Below, in pieces: positions 33,974 through 42,349 of a stretch of 64,000 nt of DNA. Positions within the stretch are counted from its first letter, which is position 1. Each line of letters starts with the position of its first letter. This stretch comes from an uncultured Clostridia bacterium (GTDB lineage: Bacteria > Bacillota > Clostridia > Christensenellales > Borkfalkiaceae): the NCBI GenBank assembly GCA_947624005.1, contig CANQHV010000002.1, positions 62,001 to 126,000 on the forward strand. The letters are read 5' to 3'. The notes beneath the pieces are model-generated. The model saw only the letters and a program-made list of their open reading frames with translations, had not been told where the DNA came from and ran no database searches. The position numbers and the translations under genes were made by a program.

Positions 33974-35185
33974 TTGACAGAACAGGAATTATCTAACATA
34001 TTAAAAACCATAAGGGCGATACCGGAAAGTAGCGACGAGATGGCAATGGCTGTATTAAAAGCCGCCGCAGATTCCATTTCGATGGACAAGCTCAAAGCGT
34101 TGACCTCCGTGCCCGAACATGACAGTAAATTAACCGATAGCACGGCTTTGAAATTTTCCGATAAGGAGATTTCAAAGATGCCCAAAACATTCAGGAAAGA
34201 ATTTAGAACGCAAGGTTGCACCTGCCACGTCCGCAAACGTAAAAGCGGCGTTGATACTTGGAATTACGAAATCCGCTATCGCCGCAACGGCTACAACATA
34301 GCGGCATCGGCAAACAACCTTGAAGAAGCAAAGCAAAAATTCATTAAAAAACTAAATCACGTCGAAAAGTATGGTAAACAAATTAAAGAAAATAGAATCC
34401 CGACTACTTTTCAGGAGTTTTCGGACTATTTCTTTGAGACCTACTACAAGCGCAAAGTGGTAGCATATTCGTATAAGGTTACGCTAAACCGATTCAATAA
34501 AAACTTACGTCCTATTTTTAAGAGTATGCCGTTGAAAAATATAACGGGATTTATGTGTCAAAAATTGCTTGACGAAGTTTGTACACAAGGCAAGACAAAA
34601 ACGGCAATTGAGCTGAAAGCCACACTAAACAATATATTTAAAATGGCGATACGGCACGGAATAATTCAATCTAACCCGATTGACATAGTTTTTATTGAGA
34701 ACCATGCAAGCGAACACGGAAAAGCGTTGACAAAAGAACAGGAAAAGTTGCTATTGACATCAACGAAAGACACACCGTTCCAGCTCATGTTTGCCGTTGG
34801 GTTATATACGGGAATGCGCCCGAACGAGTACAGCAGTGCAAAAATAGAGGGTGATTTTATTGTTGCGATTAACAGTAAGCGCAAAAACGGCAAAGTTGAG
34901 TATAAGCGTATCCCGATTATCCCAATGTTGAAACCTTATTTAGAGAATGTAAAAGAGTTAAAATTTTATGTGATAAACCGCATACGTGAAAAATTACATA
35001 CAATTCTGCCCCAAAACAGACTTTACGACTTGCGAACAACATTTTACACCCGTTGTCAGGAATGTGGGGTTGCCGAGGTCGCAAGGAATGAATTTGTTGG
35101 ACATTCTCTCGGAGTTCTCGGCGATACCTATACCGACTTATCCGACGAGTTCCTCTTAAAAGAGGGAGCAAAATTAAATTGGTAG
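33974..35185 (+). CDS. tyrosine recombinase (integrase)
   Basis: 403 residues. The N-terminal part has an AP2-like arm-binding domain (WNYEIRYRRNGYNIAASANNL), the middle part the SAM-like core-binding domain (TFQEFSDYFFETYYKRK), and the C-terminal part the catalytic domain. Catalytic Arg is in GLYTGMRPNEYSS, Lys in NSKRKNG, and the second Arg in LYDLRTTF (Tyr replaces the usual His of HxxR). GHS and nucleophile Tyr are in VGHSLGVLGDTYTDLS. The start is taken as TTG at 33974, with AAGGAG only 2 bases away, so it may be wrong. It lies 116 bases from the tRNA-Pro target. Confidence 0.88.
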   Translation: MTEQELSNILKTIRAIPESSDEMAMAVLKAAADSISMDKLKALTSVPEHDSKLTDSTALKFSDKEISKMPKTFRKEFRTQGCTCHVRKRKSGVDTWNYEIRYRRNGYNIAASANNLEEAKQKFIKKLNHVEKYGKQIKENRIPTTFQEFSDYFFETYYKRKVVAYSYKVTLNRFNKNLRPIFKSMPLKNITGFMCQKLLDEVCTQGKTKTAIELKATLNNIFKMAIRHGIIQSNPIDIVFIENHASEHGKALTKEQEKLLLTSTKDTPFQLMFAVGLYTGMRPNEYSSAKIEGDFIVAINSKRKNGKVEYKRIPIIPMLKPYLENVKELKFYVINRIREKLHTILPQNRLYDLRTTFYTRCQECGVAEVARNEFVGHSLGVLGDTYTDLSDEFLLKEGAKLNW

Positions 35186-35193
35186 ACGATTTG

Positions 35194-35213
35194 TGCCCCA
35201 ATTTATGCCCCAA
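35194..35213. repeat. TGCCCCAA repeats near the right end
   Basis: Two direct copies (35194-35201, 35206-35213), matching those at the left end. Candidate integrase arm sites. Confidence 0.5.
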
Positions 35214-35253
35214 AATGAGAAATAAAAGTAGCAAATGACACTTAAAAACAGCA

Positions 35254-35296
35254 GAAAAAAGCCCGTTTTTGGGCGAAAATCGCTCAAAAACGGGCT
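35254..35296 (-). terminator. terminator downstream of tRNA-Pro
   Basis: 12-bp stem AGCCCGTTTTTG with an inner GCGA/TCGC stem, followed on the minus strand by a T run. It lies within the element but serves the tRNA. Confidence 0.8.
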
Positions 35297-35300
35297 AAAA

Positions 35301-35324
35301 TTGGTTGAGGTGACGGGACTTGAA
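35301..35324. repeat. attachment-site copy within tRNA-Pro
   Basis: 24 bp identical to 25185-25208; covers the CCA end, acceptor strand and T-arm of the tRNA. Confidence 0.88.
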
Positions 35325-35378
35325 CCCACGACCTTCTGGTCCCTAACCAGACGCGCTACCAAACTGCGCTACACCTCA
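35302..35378 (-). tRNA. tRNA-Pro (anticodon AGG)
   Basis: The minus strand folds as a cloverleaf. Acceptor TGAGGTG/CACCTCA, D-stem GCGC/GCGC with loop AGTTTGGTA, anticodon stem TCTGG/CCAGA with loop TTAGGGA (anticodon AGG), T-loop TTCAAGT, encoded ACCA. The body matches bacterial tRNA-Pro. A34 is uncommon in bacterial tRNA-Pro. The 3' end serves as the integration site of the element. Confidence 0.92.
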
Positions 35379-35478
35379 ATAACAACATATATATTATACT
35401 TGAAAAGCGTAAAAAAGCAAACTCTTTTAGGCGGTTTTGAAAAAAATTTTGAAATAAGCTATTTATTTTATAATAATA

Positions 35479-35507
35479 TTTACAATGCGTGCACGGTATG
35501 ATATAAT
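35479..35507 (+). promoter_or_regulatory. promoter of mntP, apparently leaderless
   Basis: TTTACA (35479-35484), 17 bp, TATAAT (35502-35507). The ATG begins 6 bases after the -10 box, where transcription should start. No yybP-ykoY-type riboswitch fits in the 130 bases. Confidence 0.8.
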
Positions 35508-35513
35508 AAGTTT

Positions 35514-36137
35514 ATGTCATTCGTAGCATTTCTGCCGATATTTTTATCGGGCGTTTCGCTTGCGGTAGACGCGTTTGCCGTTTCTATAACGGACGGAATG
35601 GTTTACCGCGACCTGACGAAAAGCAAGGGCTTATTGATTCCGTTGACTTTCGGGCTGTTTCAATCGTTTATGCCCATAGTCGGGTTCTATATTTCAATGT
35701 TGCTGTCGCAGATAAATTTCTTCGAACAGATAGACCATTGGGTCGCATTTGCACTGCTGCTTATAATCGGCGGCAAGATGATTTTCGACGGCATAAAAGA
35801 GCGCAAGCTTCCGCAGGAAGAGGTGAAGCAGAAAAAATTTTCGATGGTGGAAGTCCTTACGCAGGGCGTCGCGACAAGCATAGACGCGCTGGCTGTCGGG
35901 TTTTCGTTGACAGCGATGCTCGACGGTGTTAAAAACATACAACTATGGGCGTGGATAAGCGTAGCTGTAATCGGTATAACCACTTTTGCAATAGTTGTCT
36001 GCGGACTTCTGATAGGCGTAAAAGTAGGACATTTATTCAAAAAAAAGACGTGGATTGCCGAACTTATCGGCGGCGTAGTGCTGATATTGATAGGCGTCAA
36101 GATTGTTGTCGGATCGTACGTAAAACTTCCTTTTTAA
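35514..36137 (+). CDS. mntP: manganese efflux pump MntP-like
   Basis: 207 residues, six membrane helices in two repeats. The N-repeat has LSGVSLAVDAFAVSITDGM and the second has GVATSIDALAVGFSL; the paired Asp of SxDA motifs are the transport residues of the MntP/YtaF family. It exports Mn2+. Neither a ribosome site nor room for a leader is present. It overlaps the convergent murG by 41 bases at the 3' ends. Confidence 0.9.
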   Translation: MSFVAFLPIFLSGVSLAVDAFAVSITDGMVYRDLTKSKGLLIPLTFGLFQSFMPIVGFYISMLLSQINFFEQIDHWVAFALLLIIGGKMIFDGIKERKLPQEEVKQKKFSMVEVLTQGVATSIDALAVGFSLTAMLDGVKNIQLWAWISVAVIGITTFAIVVCGLLIGVKVGHLFKKKTWIAELIGGVVLILIGVKIVVGSYVKLPF

Positions 36138-37140
36138 TGTTATCGTTGCCGCACTTGACTTGGCACAAGGCAAGCGCGGCTTTTAATTTTCGGTCGTTTA
36201 AAAGGGCAAGTATCGAAGCTTGCAGGCTCGCGGGAGTAAGCTCGCTTTCTCTCAATATGCGGCACACACCCAAAGAAGAAAAATATTTCGCGTTTTCAAC
36301 CTGATCCCCGCGGCTGGCTTTATTTTCGAGCGGTATAAATAGCGTGGGTATTTTAAGTGCGATAAGTTCGTTTGCGGAGTTGGAACCGCAACGCGCAACC
36401 GCGCCGTCCGCGCAAGCGTAAATTGCGCCCATATCGTTGATGAACTCAATCTGGTAATAGCCCTGCACGGTAGAAGTTACTTTGTTTCCTTTGCCGCAAA
36501 TGTGCAGTATATTTATTTTGCGGCATAAAGTTGGTACGAGTTTTCTTATGTTTTCGTTTATTATTTTCGACCCGCTCCCGCCGCCGAATACTATGACGGT
36601 GGGGCGGTCGTCAAGCCCGAACTGCGCCTTTGCCGCCTGTCGGTCGCGGTTGAAAAGGTCTTCCCGCATAGGCGAACCCGTATAAACGCCGCGTTTGAAT
36701 TTTTTGGCGGTGGACGGGAATGTGGTAAGTACTTCTTTGCACCGTGAAGCAATAAATTTATTGGCAAGCCCCGGGCTTACGTCCGATTCGTGAGTTATCA
36801 CGGGTATTTTGCGCTTTTTTGCCGCAAGAGCGGCGGGAACGCTTACAAAACCGCCCTTACAAAACAATAAATCGGGCTTTTCCGCGTCGAGAATTTTTCC
36901 CGCCTCGCGCACGCTTTTCAATAATTTAAAAGGCAGGGCAAGGTTGCAAAAAACCTTGCCCCGCACAAGTTTAACCGCAGGACAGCTTAAAAATCTTACT
37001 CCGTTTGCGGCACAAATGCTTTTTTCGATGCCGCCGGTGCCGATATATGCGATATCGAAGCTTTTAAGCTGTTCGATAATCGCGATATTCGGAATGACGT
37101 GACCGGCGGACCCGCCGCCGCAGAAAATGATTTTTTTCAT
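36097..37140 (-). CDS. murG: MurG, lipid II-forming GlcNAc transferase
   Basis: 347 residues, GT28 family. Adds GlcNAc to lipid I at the inner face of the membrane. The N-terminal glycine loop is GGGSAGHVIPN (about 6-16), followed by KGGFVSVPAALAA and VITHESDVSPGLANK. The C-terminal donor domain has VFGGGSGSKIIN and CGSNSANELIALKIPTLFIPL with the UDP-GlcNAc contacts. Start at MKKIIFCGG (37140); the longer upstream frame lacks support. It stands apart from other mur genes. Confidence 0.9.
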   Translation of the reverse strand: MKKIIFCGGGSAGHVIPNIAIIEQLKSFDIAYIGTGGIEKSICAANGVRFLSCPAVKLVRGKVFCNLALPFKLLKSVREAGKILDAEKPDLLFCKGGFVSVPAALAAKKRKIPVITHESDVSPGLANKFIASRCKEVLTTFPSTAKKFKRGVYTGSPMREDLFNRDRQAAKAQFGLDDRPTVIVFGGGSGSKIINENIRKLVPTLCRKINILHICGKGNKVTSTVQGYYQIEFINDMGAIYACADGAVARCGSNSANELIALKIPTLFIPLENKASRGDQVENAKYFSSLGVCRILRESELTPASLQASILALLNDRKLKAALALCQVKCGNDNIKKEVLRTIRQQS

Positions 37141-37178
37141 AGCTATAATATATTTATTATGGCTATAAAATATGAAAA

Positions 37179-37754
37179 TCAAACAAACCGAATGCTTTGA
37201 ATTATAATTTGGGTATAGTTGCTGACCATTTTAACCAGATTATCCAAGGTTAATTGATTTGGAGAGGAATGTCCCCATTTTATATAGCAGTCAATGATGC
37301 CTCCCGCGGCGAAAGTAAGGGGGTATTCTATTTCGTACGATCTTACGGTGGGGAACCTGTCCAAAATCGCCGCGCGTGTTTTGCTGACGAAGATATCTTT
37401 GAGGCGCGCCGCAAAATTTACGCAGTTGGTGGAATAAAGTATATAAGTTTTGAAAATTTCGTTTTCTTCCATTATATTTGAAAGCGAAGTGAACATATTA
37501 TAAGTGCTTTCGTAAATTTTGGTGATGTCAAACTTACTTAAACAGTCCATAATGTGAGAAGATATTTCGCGTTCGATATCTATAAGAATATCTTTGACTT
37601 TTTGGTAATGGAGATAAAAAGTCGAGCGGTTGATATTAGCTTTCGCGGCTACGTCCGAAATTGAAATGTCTTCCAAATCCTTTTCGAGCATAATCTGCAT
37701 AAACGAATTTTTTATGTTTGTTCTCGTTCTTATAATGCGCTTATCGACCGCCAT
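37179..37754 (-). CDS. TetR/AcrR-family regulator
   Basis: 191 residues. N-terminal helix-turn-helix: IKNSFMQIMLEKDLEDISIS and VAAKANINRSTFYLHYQKVKD. The C-terminal ligand domain is helical, of the TetR_C_7-like kind. Start after GAGGTGAAATT. It lies 39 bases upstream of murG on the same strand and may share a transcript; the target is unknown. Confidence 0.87.
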   Translation of the reverse strand: MAVDKRIIRTRTNIKNSFMQIMLEKDLEDISISDVAAKANINRSTFYLHYQKVKDILIDIEREISSHIMDCLSKFDITKIYESTYNMFTSLSNIMEENEIFKTYILYSTNCVNFAARLKDIFVSKTRAAILDRFPTVRSYEIEYPLTFAAGGIIDCYIKWGHSSPNQLTLDNLVKMVSNYTQIIIQSIRFV

Positions 37755-37822
37755 AATTTCACCTCATTTTTGATATCTTTTGTTTATTATACAACAGTAC
37801 GATGAATAAATCAAATTAAAAC

Positions 37823-37851
37823 TTGACATTTTTCGCAATTGGTTATAAAAT
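37823..37851 (+). promoter_or_regulatory. promoter, apparently leaderless
   Basis: TTGACA (37823-37828), 17 bp, TAAAAT (37846-37851); the ATG at 37858 is at the expected start point. Confidence 0.7.
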
Positions 37852-37857
37852 AATCGT

Positions 37858-38220
37858 ATGGATGTAGTTTATATCATAGCAATAGTATTCGGCGGAATAT
37901 TTTTGCTGTTGTTTTTAATATGTATAATTTTGTGGGGGCTGGCGATAAAGCGCAATACTGCGCGGTTTGCCGCGATTGAAGAAATGTACGCCTCGGACAA
38001 TCTTAACAAAATGGAGTACGACAACGCTTTTTACGACGACGACGTGGCGGATATGATATACGGCACCGCAGTCGATACGCAAGTTACGATTGACGAAGTT
38101 CTGACCGAGCGCCGTGCGAAAGCGGCGGCGTTAAGCGCGGAAGAGTCGGTTTTCGGTAAAATCGAGTCGGAGGGACTTGAAGAAGTTACGGGTAATTACA
38201 ATCCCGATGACGATAAATAA
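37858..38220 (+). CDS. small single-pass membrane protein
   Basis: 120 residues, unrecognised. An N-terminal helix (IIAIVFGGIFLLLFLICIIL) with short outside end, then AIKRN, so the acidic C-terminal 90 residues are inside. The tail is rich in Asp/Glu (YDDDVADMIYG, YNPDDDK). A consensus promoter and a strong terminator make it a real single-gene unit. Confidence 0.7.
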   Translation: MDVVYIIAIVFGGIFLLLFLICIILWGLAIKRNTARFAAIEEMYASDNLNKMEYDNAFYDDDVADMIYGTAVDTQVTIDEVLTERRAKAAALSAEESVFGKIESEGLEEVTGNYNPDDDK

Positions 38221-38224
38221 TCAA

Positions 38225-38256
38225 AAGCCGTTCGGTTTGGGTAAACCGAACGGCTT
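38225..38256. terminator. bidirectional terminator
   Basis: Perfect 14-bp stem AAGCCGTTCGGTTT with loop GGGT between convergent genes, then AAATTTTATT. Confidence 0.88.
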
Positions 38257-38261
38257 AAATT

Positions 38262-38681
38262 TTATTGGGCTTCGAATCTGAAAAACAGTTCTTTATTCAT
38301 AATTTGCCGCGATATTGTAAACTGACCGTCTTTGATTACGGCGGATTGGCTGAACTTCATTCCGAGTATGCCTACTTCGGCGTGAAATTCCCGCGTTTTC
38401 GGGTCAACCGTATAGGGGCAGGTAACCGAGTGCTTTTTTTCGCCTTTCCGCTTTAAACTGACTTCGAGTTCTTTGCCGTTTAAAAAAATCACGCGGATAT
38501 ATTCGTAATTTTTCAGAAAATCCGTGCCGCCGTAGGTCGCTTCGACGCATTCGTATTGCGCAATATAAGGTTTGGTAATCGTCTTAATGCCGCCTTTGTC
38601 CGACGCGTTGCAGGCTGTAACCGTAAAAAGCGAGCATACGATAATCAAAAGCGCCGTGCAAATCAAAAACTTTTTTTTCAT
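38262..38681 (-). CDS. small lipoprotein of unknown function
   Basis: 139 residues. Signal peptide KKKFLICTALLIIVCSLFTV with lipobox TVTAC, so lipid-anchored. The body is a beta-rich domain with no motif I can name (YIRVIFLNGKELEVSLKRKG, FHAEVGILGMKFSQSAVIKDG). The start at 38681 is the Met before the Lys run; an upstream frame adds 25 residues without support. Single gene. Confidence 0.7.
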   Translation of the reverse strand: MKKKFLICTALLIIVCSLFTVTACNASDKGGIKTITKPYIAQYECVEATYGGTDFLKNYEYIRVIFLNGKELEVSLKRKGEKKHSVTCPYTVDPKTREFHAEVGILGMKFSQSAVIKDGQFTISRQIMNKELFFRFEAQ

Positions 38682-38786
38682 AACAAAACGAGTTTGCGCA
38701 ATAAAGCAAAAAATAAACGCGTCTGAAATTTTTCGGCTTGCGGTTCCGCCGTACAAGGCGGAGAGGAAGAGTCAAAAGCGCAAAAT

Positions 38787-38812
38787 AAAAGTCGGGAAAA
38801 ATCCCGACTTTT
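38787..38812 (-). terminator. terminator of fba
   Basis: AAAAGTCGGGA stem with AAAA loop, T runs on both strands; 27 bases after the fba stop. Confidence 0.85.
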
Positions 38813-38838
38813 TAATTTAACCGATTATGCGCGCAAGA

Positions 38839-39705
38839 TTAAGCCTTGCCGATGCTTCCGAAGATTTCCATCTTTTCCTTGACGGTATCCTTGATGGCTT
38901 GCGCGCCGGGAGCAAGCAATTTTCTGGGGTCGAAGCCCTTACCGACAAGGTCTTTGCCCTCTTCGACATACTTTCTCGTCGCCGCCTGAAAGGCGAGCTG
39001 ACATTCGGTGTTTACGTTGATTTTCGCAACGCCGAGCGAAATTGCCTTTTTAATCATATCCGTGGGAATACCCGTGCCGCCGTGGAGGACGAGGGGCATA
39101 TTTCCGACTTTCGCCTTGACCGCCGCAAGCGTTTCGAAACTTAACCCGGGCCAATCGGGGGGATACTTGCCGTGAATATTGCCTATGCCCGCAGCAAGCA
39201 TCGTAACTCCGAGGTCTGCAATCTTTTTACATTCGTCGGGGTCTGCGCATTCGCCTTTGCCTATAACGCCGTCTTCTTCGCCGCCGATTGCGCCGACTTC
39301 GGCTTCGAGGCTAAGACCCTTTTTCTTGCACACCGCGACAAGCTCGGTGGTTTTTGCGACGTTTTCTTCTATAGGGAAGTGCGAACCGTCGAACATAATG
39401 GAGGAGAAGCCCGCCTCGATACATTTATAGCAGCCTTCGTAAGTGCCGTGGTCGAGGTGCAAAGCCACGGGAACGGTGATTTTGAGTTCCTCTATCATAG
39501 CCTTAACCATAGCCGCAACCGTCTTGAAACCGGTCATATATTTACCCGCGCCCTCGGAAACGCCGAGAATTACGGGAGATTTCAATTCTTCCGCAGTCTG
39601 CAAAATGGACTTTGTCCATTCGAGATTGTTAATATTGAACTGTCCGACGGCATATTTGCCGTCCCTTGCCTTTTCCAGCATTTCCTTTGCCGAAACCAAC
39701 GCCAT
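38839..39705 (-). CDS. fba: class II fructose-bisphosphate aldolase
   Basis: 288 residues. Cleaves fructose 1,6-bisphosphate to DHAP and GAP. Motifs: GQFNINNLEW, the zinc and catalytic HLDHGT (Asp then His, about 83-86), VEAEVGAIGG-like EAEVGAIGGEED, HGKYPPDWP with zinc His about 180, VLHGGTGIP with zinc His about 208, and KINVNTECQLAF. Divergent from gap (276 bases between), so two successive glycolytic steps face each other. Confidence 0.96.
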   Translation of the reverse strand: MALVSAKEMLEKARDGKYAVGQFNINNLEWTKSILQTAEELKSPVILGVSEGAGKYMTGFKTVAAMVKAMIEELKITVPVALHLDHGTYEGCYKCIEAGFSSIMFDGSHFPIEENVAKTTELVAVCKKKGLSLEAEVGAIGGEEDGVIGKGECADPDECKKIADLGVTMLAAGIGNIHGKYPPDWPGLSFETLAAVKAKVGNMPLVLHGGTGIPTDMIKKAISLGVAKINVNTECQLAFQAATRKYVEEGKDLVGKGFDPRKLLAPGAQAIKDTVKEKMEIFGSIGKA

Positions 39706-39888
39706 AAAAACCTCCGAATATCATATTTAGCTAAAAAGCTTCTTTATCAATTATAAAGCATAACAACGCAAATTTCAAGCCTATTTATAAAAATAATTTA
39801 TAAATAATTATGTAAAATCACTTTTCAACCGCCGAAAATATGTTTATAATCATTATGTAAAGAGAAAAATTAATGCTTGCGAAAACAA

Positions 39889-39917
39889 TTGACTTGACCG
39901 AAGTTATTTGTTATAAT
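39889..39917 (+). promoter_or_regulatory. promoter of gap
   Basis: TTGACT (39889-39894), 17 bp, TATAAT (39912-39917). The ribosome site CGGAGGAA lies before the ATG. The rest of the 276-base fba-gap spacer is AT-rich without genes. Confidence 0.8.
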
Positions 39918-39981
39918 TGAAAAGAATTTAAGCGGATCTAAATTTTAAAATATAAAATATAATTCGGAGGAATTAAAATTT

Positions 39982-40998
39982 ATGGCAAATGTAAAAGTTG
40001 CGATTAACGGTTTCGGTCGTATCGGAAGACTTGCTTTCAGGCAGATGTTCGAGGCCGAGGGCTACGATATTGTGGCTATCAACGATTTGACAAGCCCCGC
40101 TATGCTTGCTCATCTGTTGAAGTACGACTCTGCGCAGGGCAGATATAAGTACGCCGAGTCCGTCGTAGCAGGTGAAGATTCCATCACCGTTAACGGCAAA
40201 ACCATTAAAATTTACAAGGAGAAGGACGCCGCAAATCTTCCTTGGAAAGATTTGGACGTAGACGTTGTGCTTGAATGCACGGGCTTCTATACTTCAAAGG
40301 AAAAGGCTTCCGCGCATATTACCGCGGGCGCAAAGAAGTGCGTTATTTCCGCACCCGCAGGCAACGATTTGCCTACCGTGGTATTCGGCGTAAACGAAAA
40401 GACTTTAAAAGCTACGGATACCGTAATTTCGGCGGCAAGCTGTACCACGAACTGCCTTGCGCCTATGGCGGACACGCTTAACAAGCTTTCCAAAATCAAA
40501 AAGGGCTATATGACTACCATTCACGCATATACGGGCGACCAGATGGTGCTTGACGGTCCTCACAGAAAGGGCGATTTGAGAAGAGCAAGGGCGGCTGCCG
40601 TTAATATCGTTCCCAATTCGACGGGCGCGGCAAAGGCAATCGGTCTTGTAATTCCCGAACTGAACGGCGTTCTCGACGGTTGCGCACAGCGCGTACCCGT
40701 TCCCACGGGTTCGCTTACCCAGCTTATCGCGGTTTGCGAGGGCGAAGTTGACGCGAAAGCCGTAAACGATGCAATGAAAGCGGCTTCCAGCTCGTCCTAC
40801 GGTTACACCGAAGAAGAAATCGTTTCAAGCGATATCATCGGTATGACCTACGGCTCGCTGTTCGACGCAACTCAGACGAAGTGTATGCCTATGGGCGACG
40901 GCACGACCCTTGTTAAGGTTGTTTCGTGGTACGATAACGAAAATTCGTACACCTCGCAGATGGTAAGAACCATTAAGTACTTCGCCGAATTGAAGTAA
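39982..40998 (+). CDS. gap: glyceraldehyde-3-phosphate dehydrogenase
   Basis: 338 residues. Oxidises GAP with NAD+ and phosphate. NAD loop [15 protein letters not shown] at residues 8-22, catalytic Cys in [14 protein letters not shown] (about 155), phosphate-site HAYTGDQ with His about 182, and [14 protein letters not shown] near the end. The Asp after AIND supports NAD rather than NADP use. Followed by a strong terminator. Confidence 0.97.
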   Translation: MANVKVAINGFGRIGRLAFRQMFEAEGYDIVAINDLTSPAMLAHLLKYDSAQGRYKYAESVVAGEDSITVNGKTIKIYKEKDAANLPWKDLDVDVVLECTGFYTSKEKASAHITAGAKKCVISAPAGNDLPTVVFGVNEKTLKATDTVISAASCTTNCLAPMADTLNKLSKIKKGYMTTIHAYTGDQMVLDGPHRKGDLRRARAAAVNIVPNSTGAAKAIGLVIPELNGVLDGCAQRVPVPTGSLTQLIAVCEGEVDAKAVNDAMKAASSSSYGYTEEEIVSSDIIGMTYGSLFDATQTKCMPMGDGTTLVKVVSWYDNENSYTSQMVRTIKYFAELK

Positions 40999-41011
40999 TT
41001 AAAATCAATTG

Positions 41012-41039
41012 AAAATCCCGTCCGAGCGGACGGGATTTT
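41012..41039 (+). terminator. terminator of gap
   Basis: AAAATCCCGTCCG pairing with CGGACGGGATTTT, then TTATTTT. A second imperfect hairpin (ACCGCCCGAC/GTCGGACGGT, 41088-41114) serves the convergent ychF. Confidence 0.88.
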
Positions 41040-41124
41040 TATTTTGCCTTTTAAGTGTTTTCCGTTATGCGGAAAAAATATTGATAAAAAACCGCCCGAC
41101 GGTTTGTCGGACGGTAATTTTTTG

Positions 41125-42225
41125 TCAGACGTTGAAGCGGAAGAGGACTACGTCGCCGTCTTTTATAACGTAGTCTTTGCCCTCCGAGCGGACCTTGCCT
41201 TTTTCGCGCGCGCCGACAAGCCCGCCGCATTCCAAAAGCGTTTGCCAATCGACTATTTCCGCGCGGATAAAGCCCTTTTCGAAGTCGGAATGTATTTTTC
41301 CCGCCGCCTGCGGGGCTTTTGTGCCGTTGACTATCGTCCAGGCGCGGGTTTCTTTTTCGCCTGCGGTAAGGTAAGAAATAAGCCCCAAAAGCGCGTAACT
41401 CTTTTTTATAAGGCGGTTCAAGCCGCTTTCTTTAAGACCGAGTTCGTTAAGGAACATTGCGCAGTCCTCGGGGTCCATTTTTGAAAGTTCTTCTTCGGTT
41501 TTTGCGCAGATGACAAGCACTTCGCTGCCTTCAACCGCGGCAAAATCTTTTACCTGCTTTACAAAAGCGATATCGTCCTCGGGCTTACCCATATCGAACT
41601 CCGAAATATTTGCCGCATAGATTACGGGCTTTGCGGTAAGCAAAAAGAGGCTGTCCAAAAGCGGTTTTTCCTCGTCCGAACATTCGAAAAGCCGAGCGGG
41701 TTTTTCTTCGCTTAAAAATTTTTCGAGCTTTTCCAAAAAAGCGTATTCCGCGGCGGCTTCTTTGTTCGAACCGCCGCGCGCCGCCGCGCGTATTCTGTCC
41801 TGACGTTTGTTCACTGCCTCGATATCGGCAAGGATAAGTTCGAGAGTAATGGTATTGATATCGGCTACGGGGTCGATTTTATTGCTTACGTGGGTTATGT
41901 TTTCGTCCTCGAAACAGCGGACGACGTGTACGATTGCGTCGCATTCGCGTACGTGCGACAAAAATTTATTGCCGAGCCCCTCGCCCTGCGACGCGCCTTT
42001 AACAAGCCCCGCAATATCTACGAATTCGACAATGGCGGGGGTTACTTTTTTGCTTGAATAAAGGGCGGCAAGCTTGTCAAGCCGTTCGTCGGGAACTGCC
42101 ACAACGCCGACATTCGGCTCTATCGTGCAGAACGGATAGTTCGCGGCTTCCGCGCCTGCGTGGGTAATTGCGTTGAAAAGAGTGGACTTGCCTACGTTGG
42201 GCAATCCGACTACGCCTAATTTCAT
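41125..42225 (-). CDS. ychF: YchF/OLA1-family ATPase
   Basis: 366 residues. Obg-related GTPase-fold protein that prefers ATP. Walker [21 protein letters not shown] at the start, switch region [20 protein letters not shown], the NxxE-type G4 (NISE) typical of YchF, a coiled-coil insert, and a TGS domain at the end ([32 protein letters not shown]). It binds ribosomes and is redox-responsive in other bacteria. Confidence 0.96.
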   Translation of the reverse strand: MKLGVVGLPNVGKSTLFNAITHAGAEAANYPFCTIEPNVGVVAVPDERLDKLAALYSSKKVTPAIVEFVDIAGLVKGASQGEGLGNKFLSHVRECDAIVHVVRCFEDENITHVSNKIDPVADINTITLELILADIEAVNKRQDRIRAAARGGSNKEAAAEYAFLEKLEKFLSEEKPARLFECSDEEKPLLDSLFLLTAKPVIYAANISEFDMGKPEDDIAFVKQVKDFAAVEGSEVLVICAKTEEELSKMDPEDCAMFLNELGLKESGLNRLIKKSYALLGLISYLTAGEKETRAWTIVNGTKAPQAAGKIHSDFEKGFIRAEIVDWQTLLECGGLVGAREKGKVRSEGKDYVIKDGDVVLFRFNV

Positions 42226-42349
42226 ATCGGTTCATCCTTTTTTTGATACTTAAATTATAATATAATCGTCAAAAATAATCAAAACAATTAGACGGTAAAC
42301 TTGCCAAAATTTTGCGTATATGTTAAAATATTTCCGTTAAGGAAGAATT

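Larger units (their letters stand above)
25185..35324. mobile_element. integrated mobilisable element at tRNA-Pro
   Basis: About 10.1 kb bounded by a 24-bp perfect direct repeat (25185-25208 and 35301-35324; core GAGGTGACGGGACTTGAA). The right copy is the 3' end of the intact tRNA-Pro. A tyrosine integrase lies just inside the right end, TGCCCC repeats lie at both ends, and a MobV-type oriT with a broken relaxase lies within. Cargo: pstS-pstCA-pstB-phoB-phoR and an NTF2-like/HxlR pair. Without an intact relaxase it is probably immobile or mobilised in trans. Confidence 0.85.

Noticed and set aside
35386-35513. Manganese riboswitch (yybP-ykoY) ahead of mntP
   Set aside because: The space is too short, lacks the paired elements, and the promoter leaves no leader.
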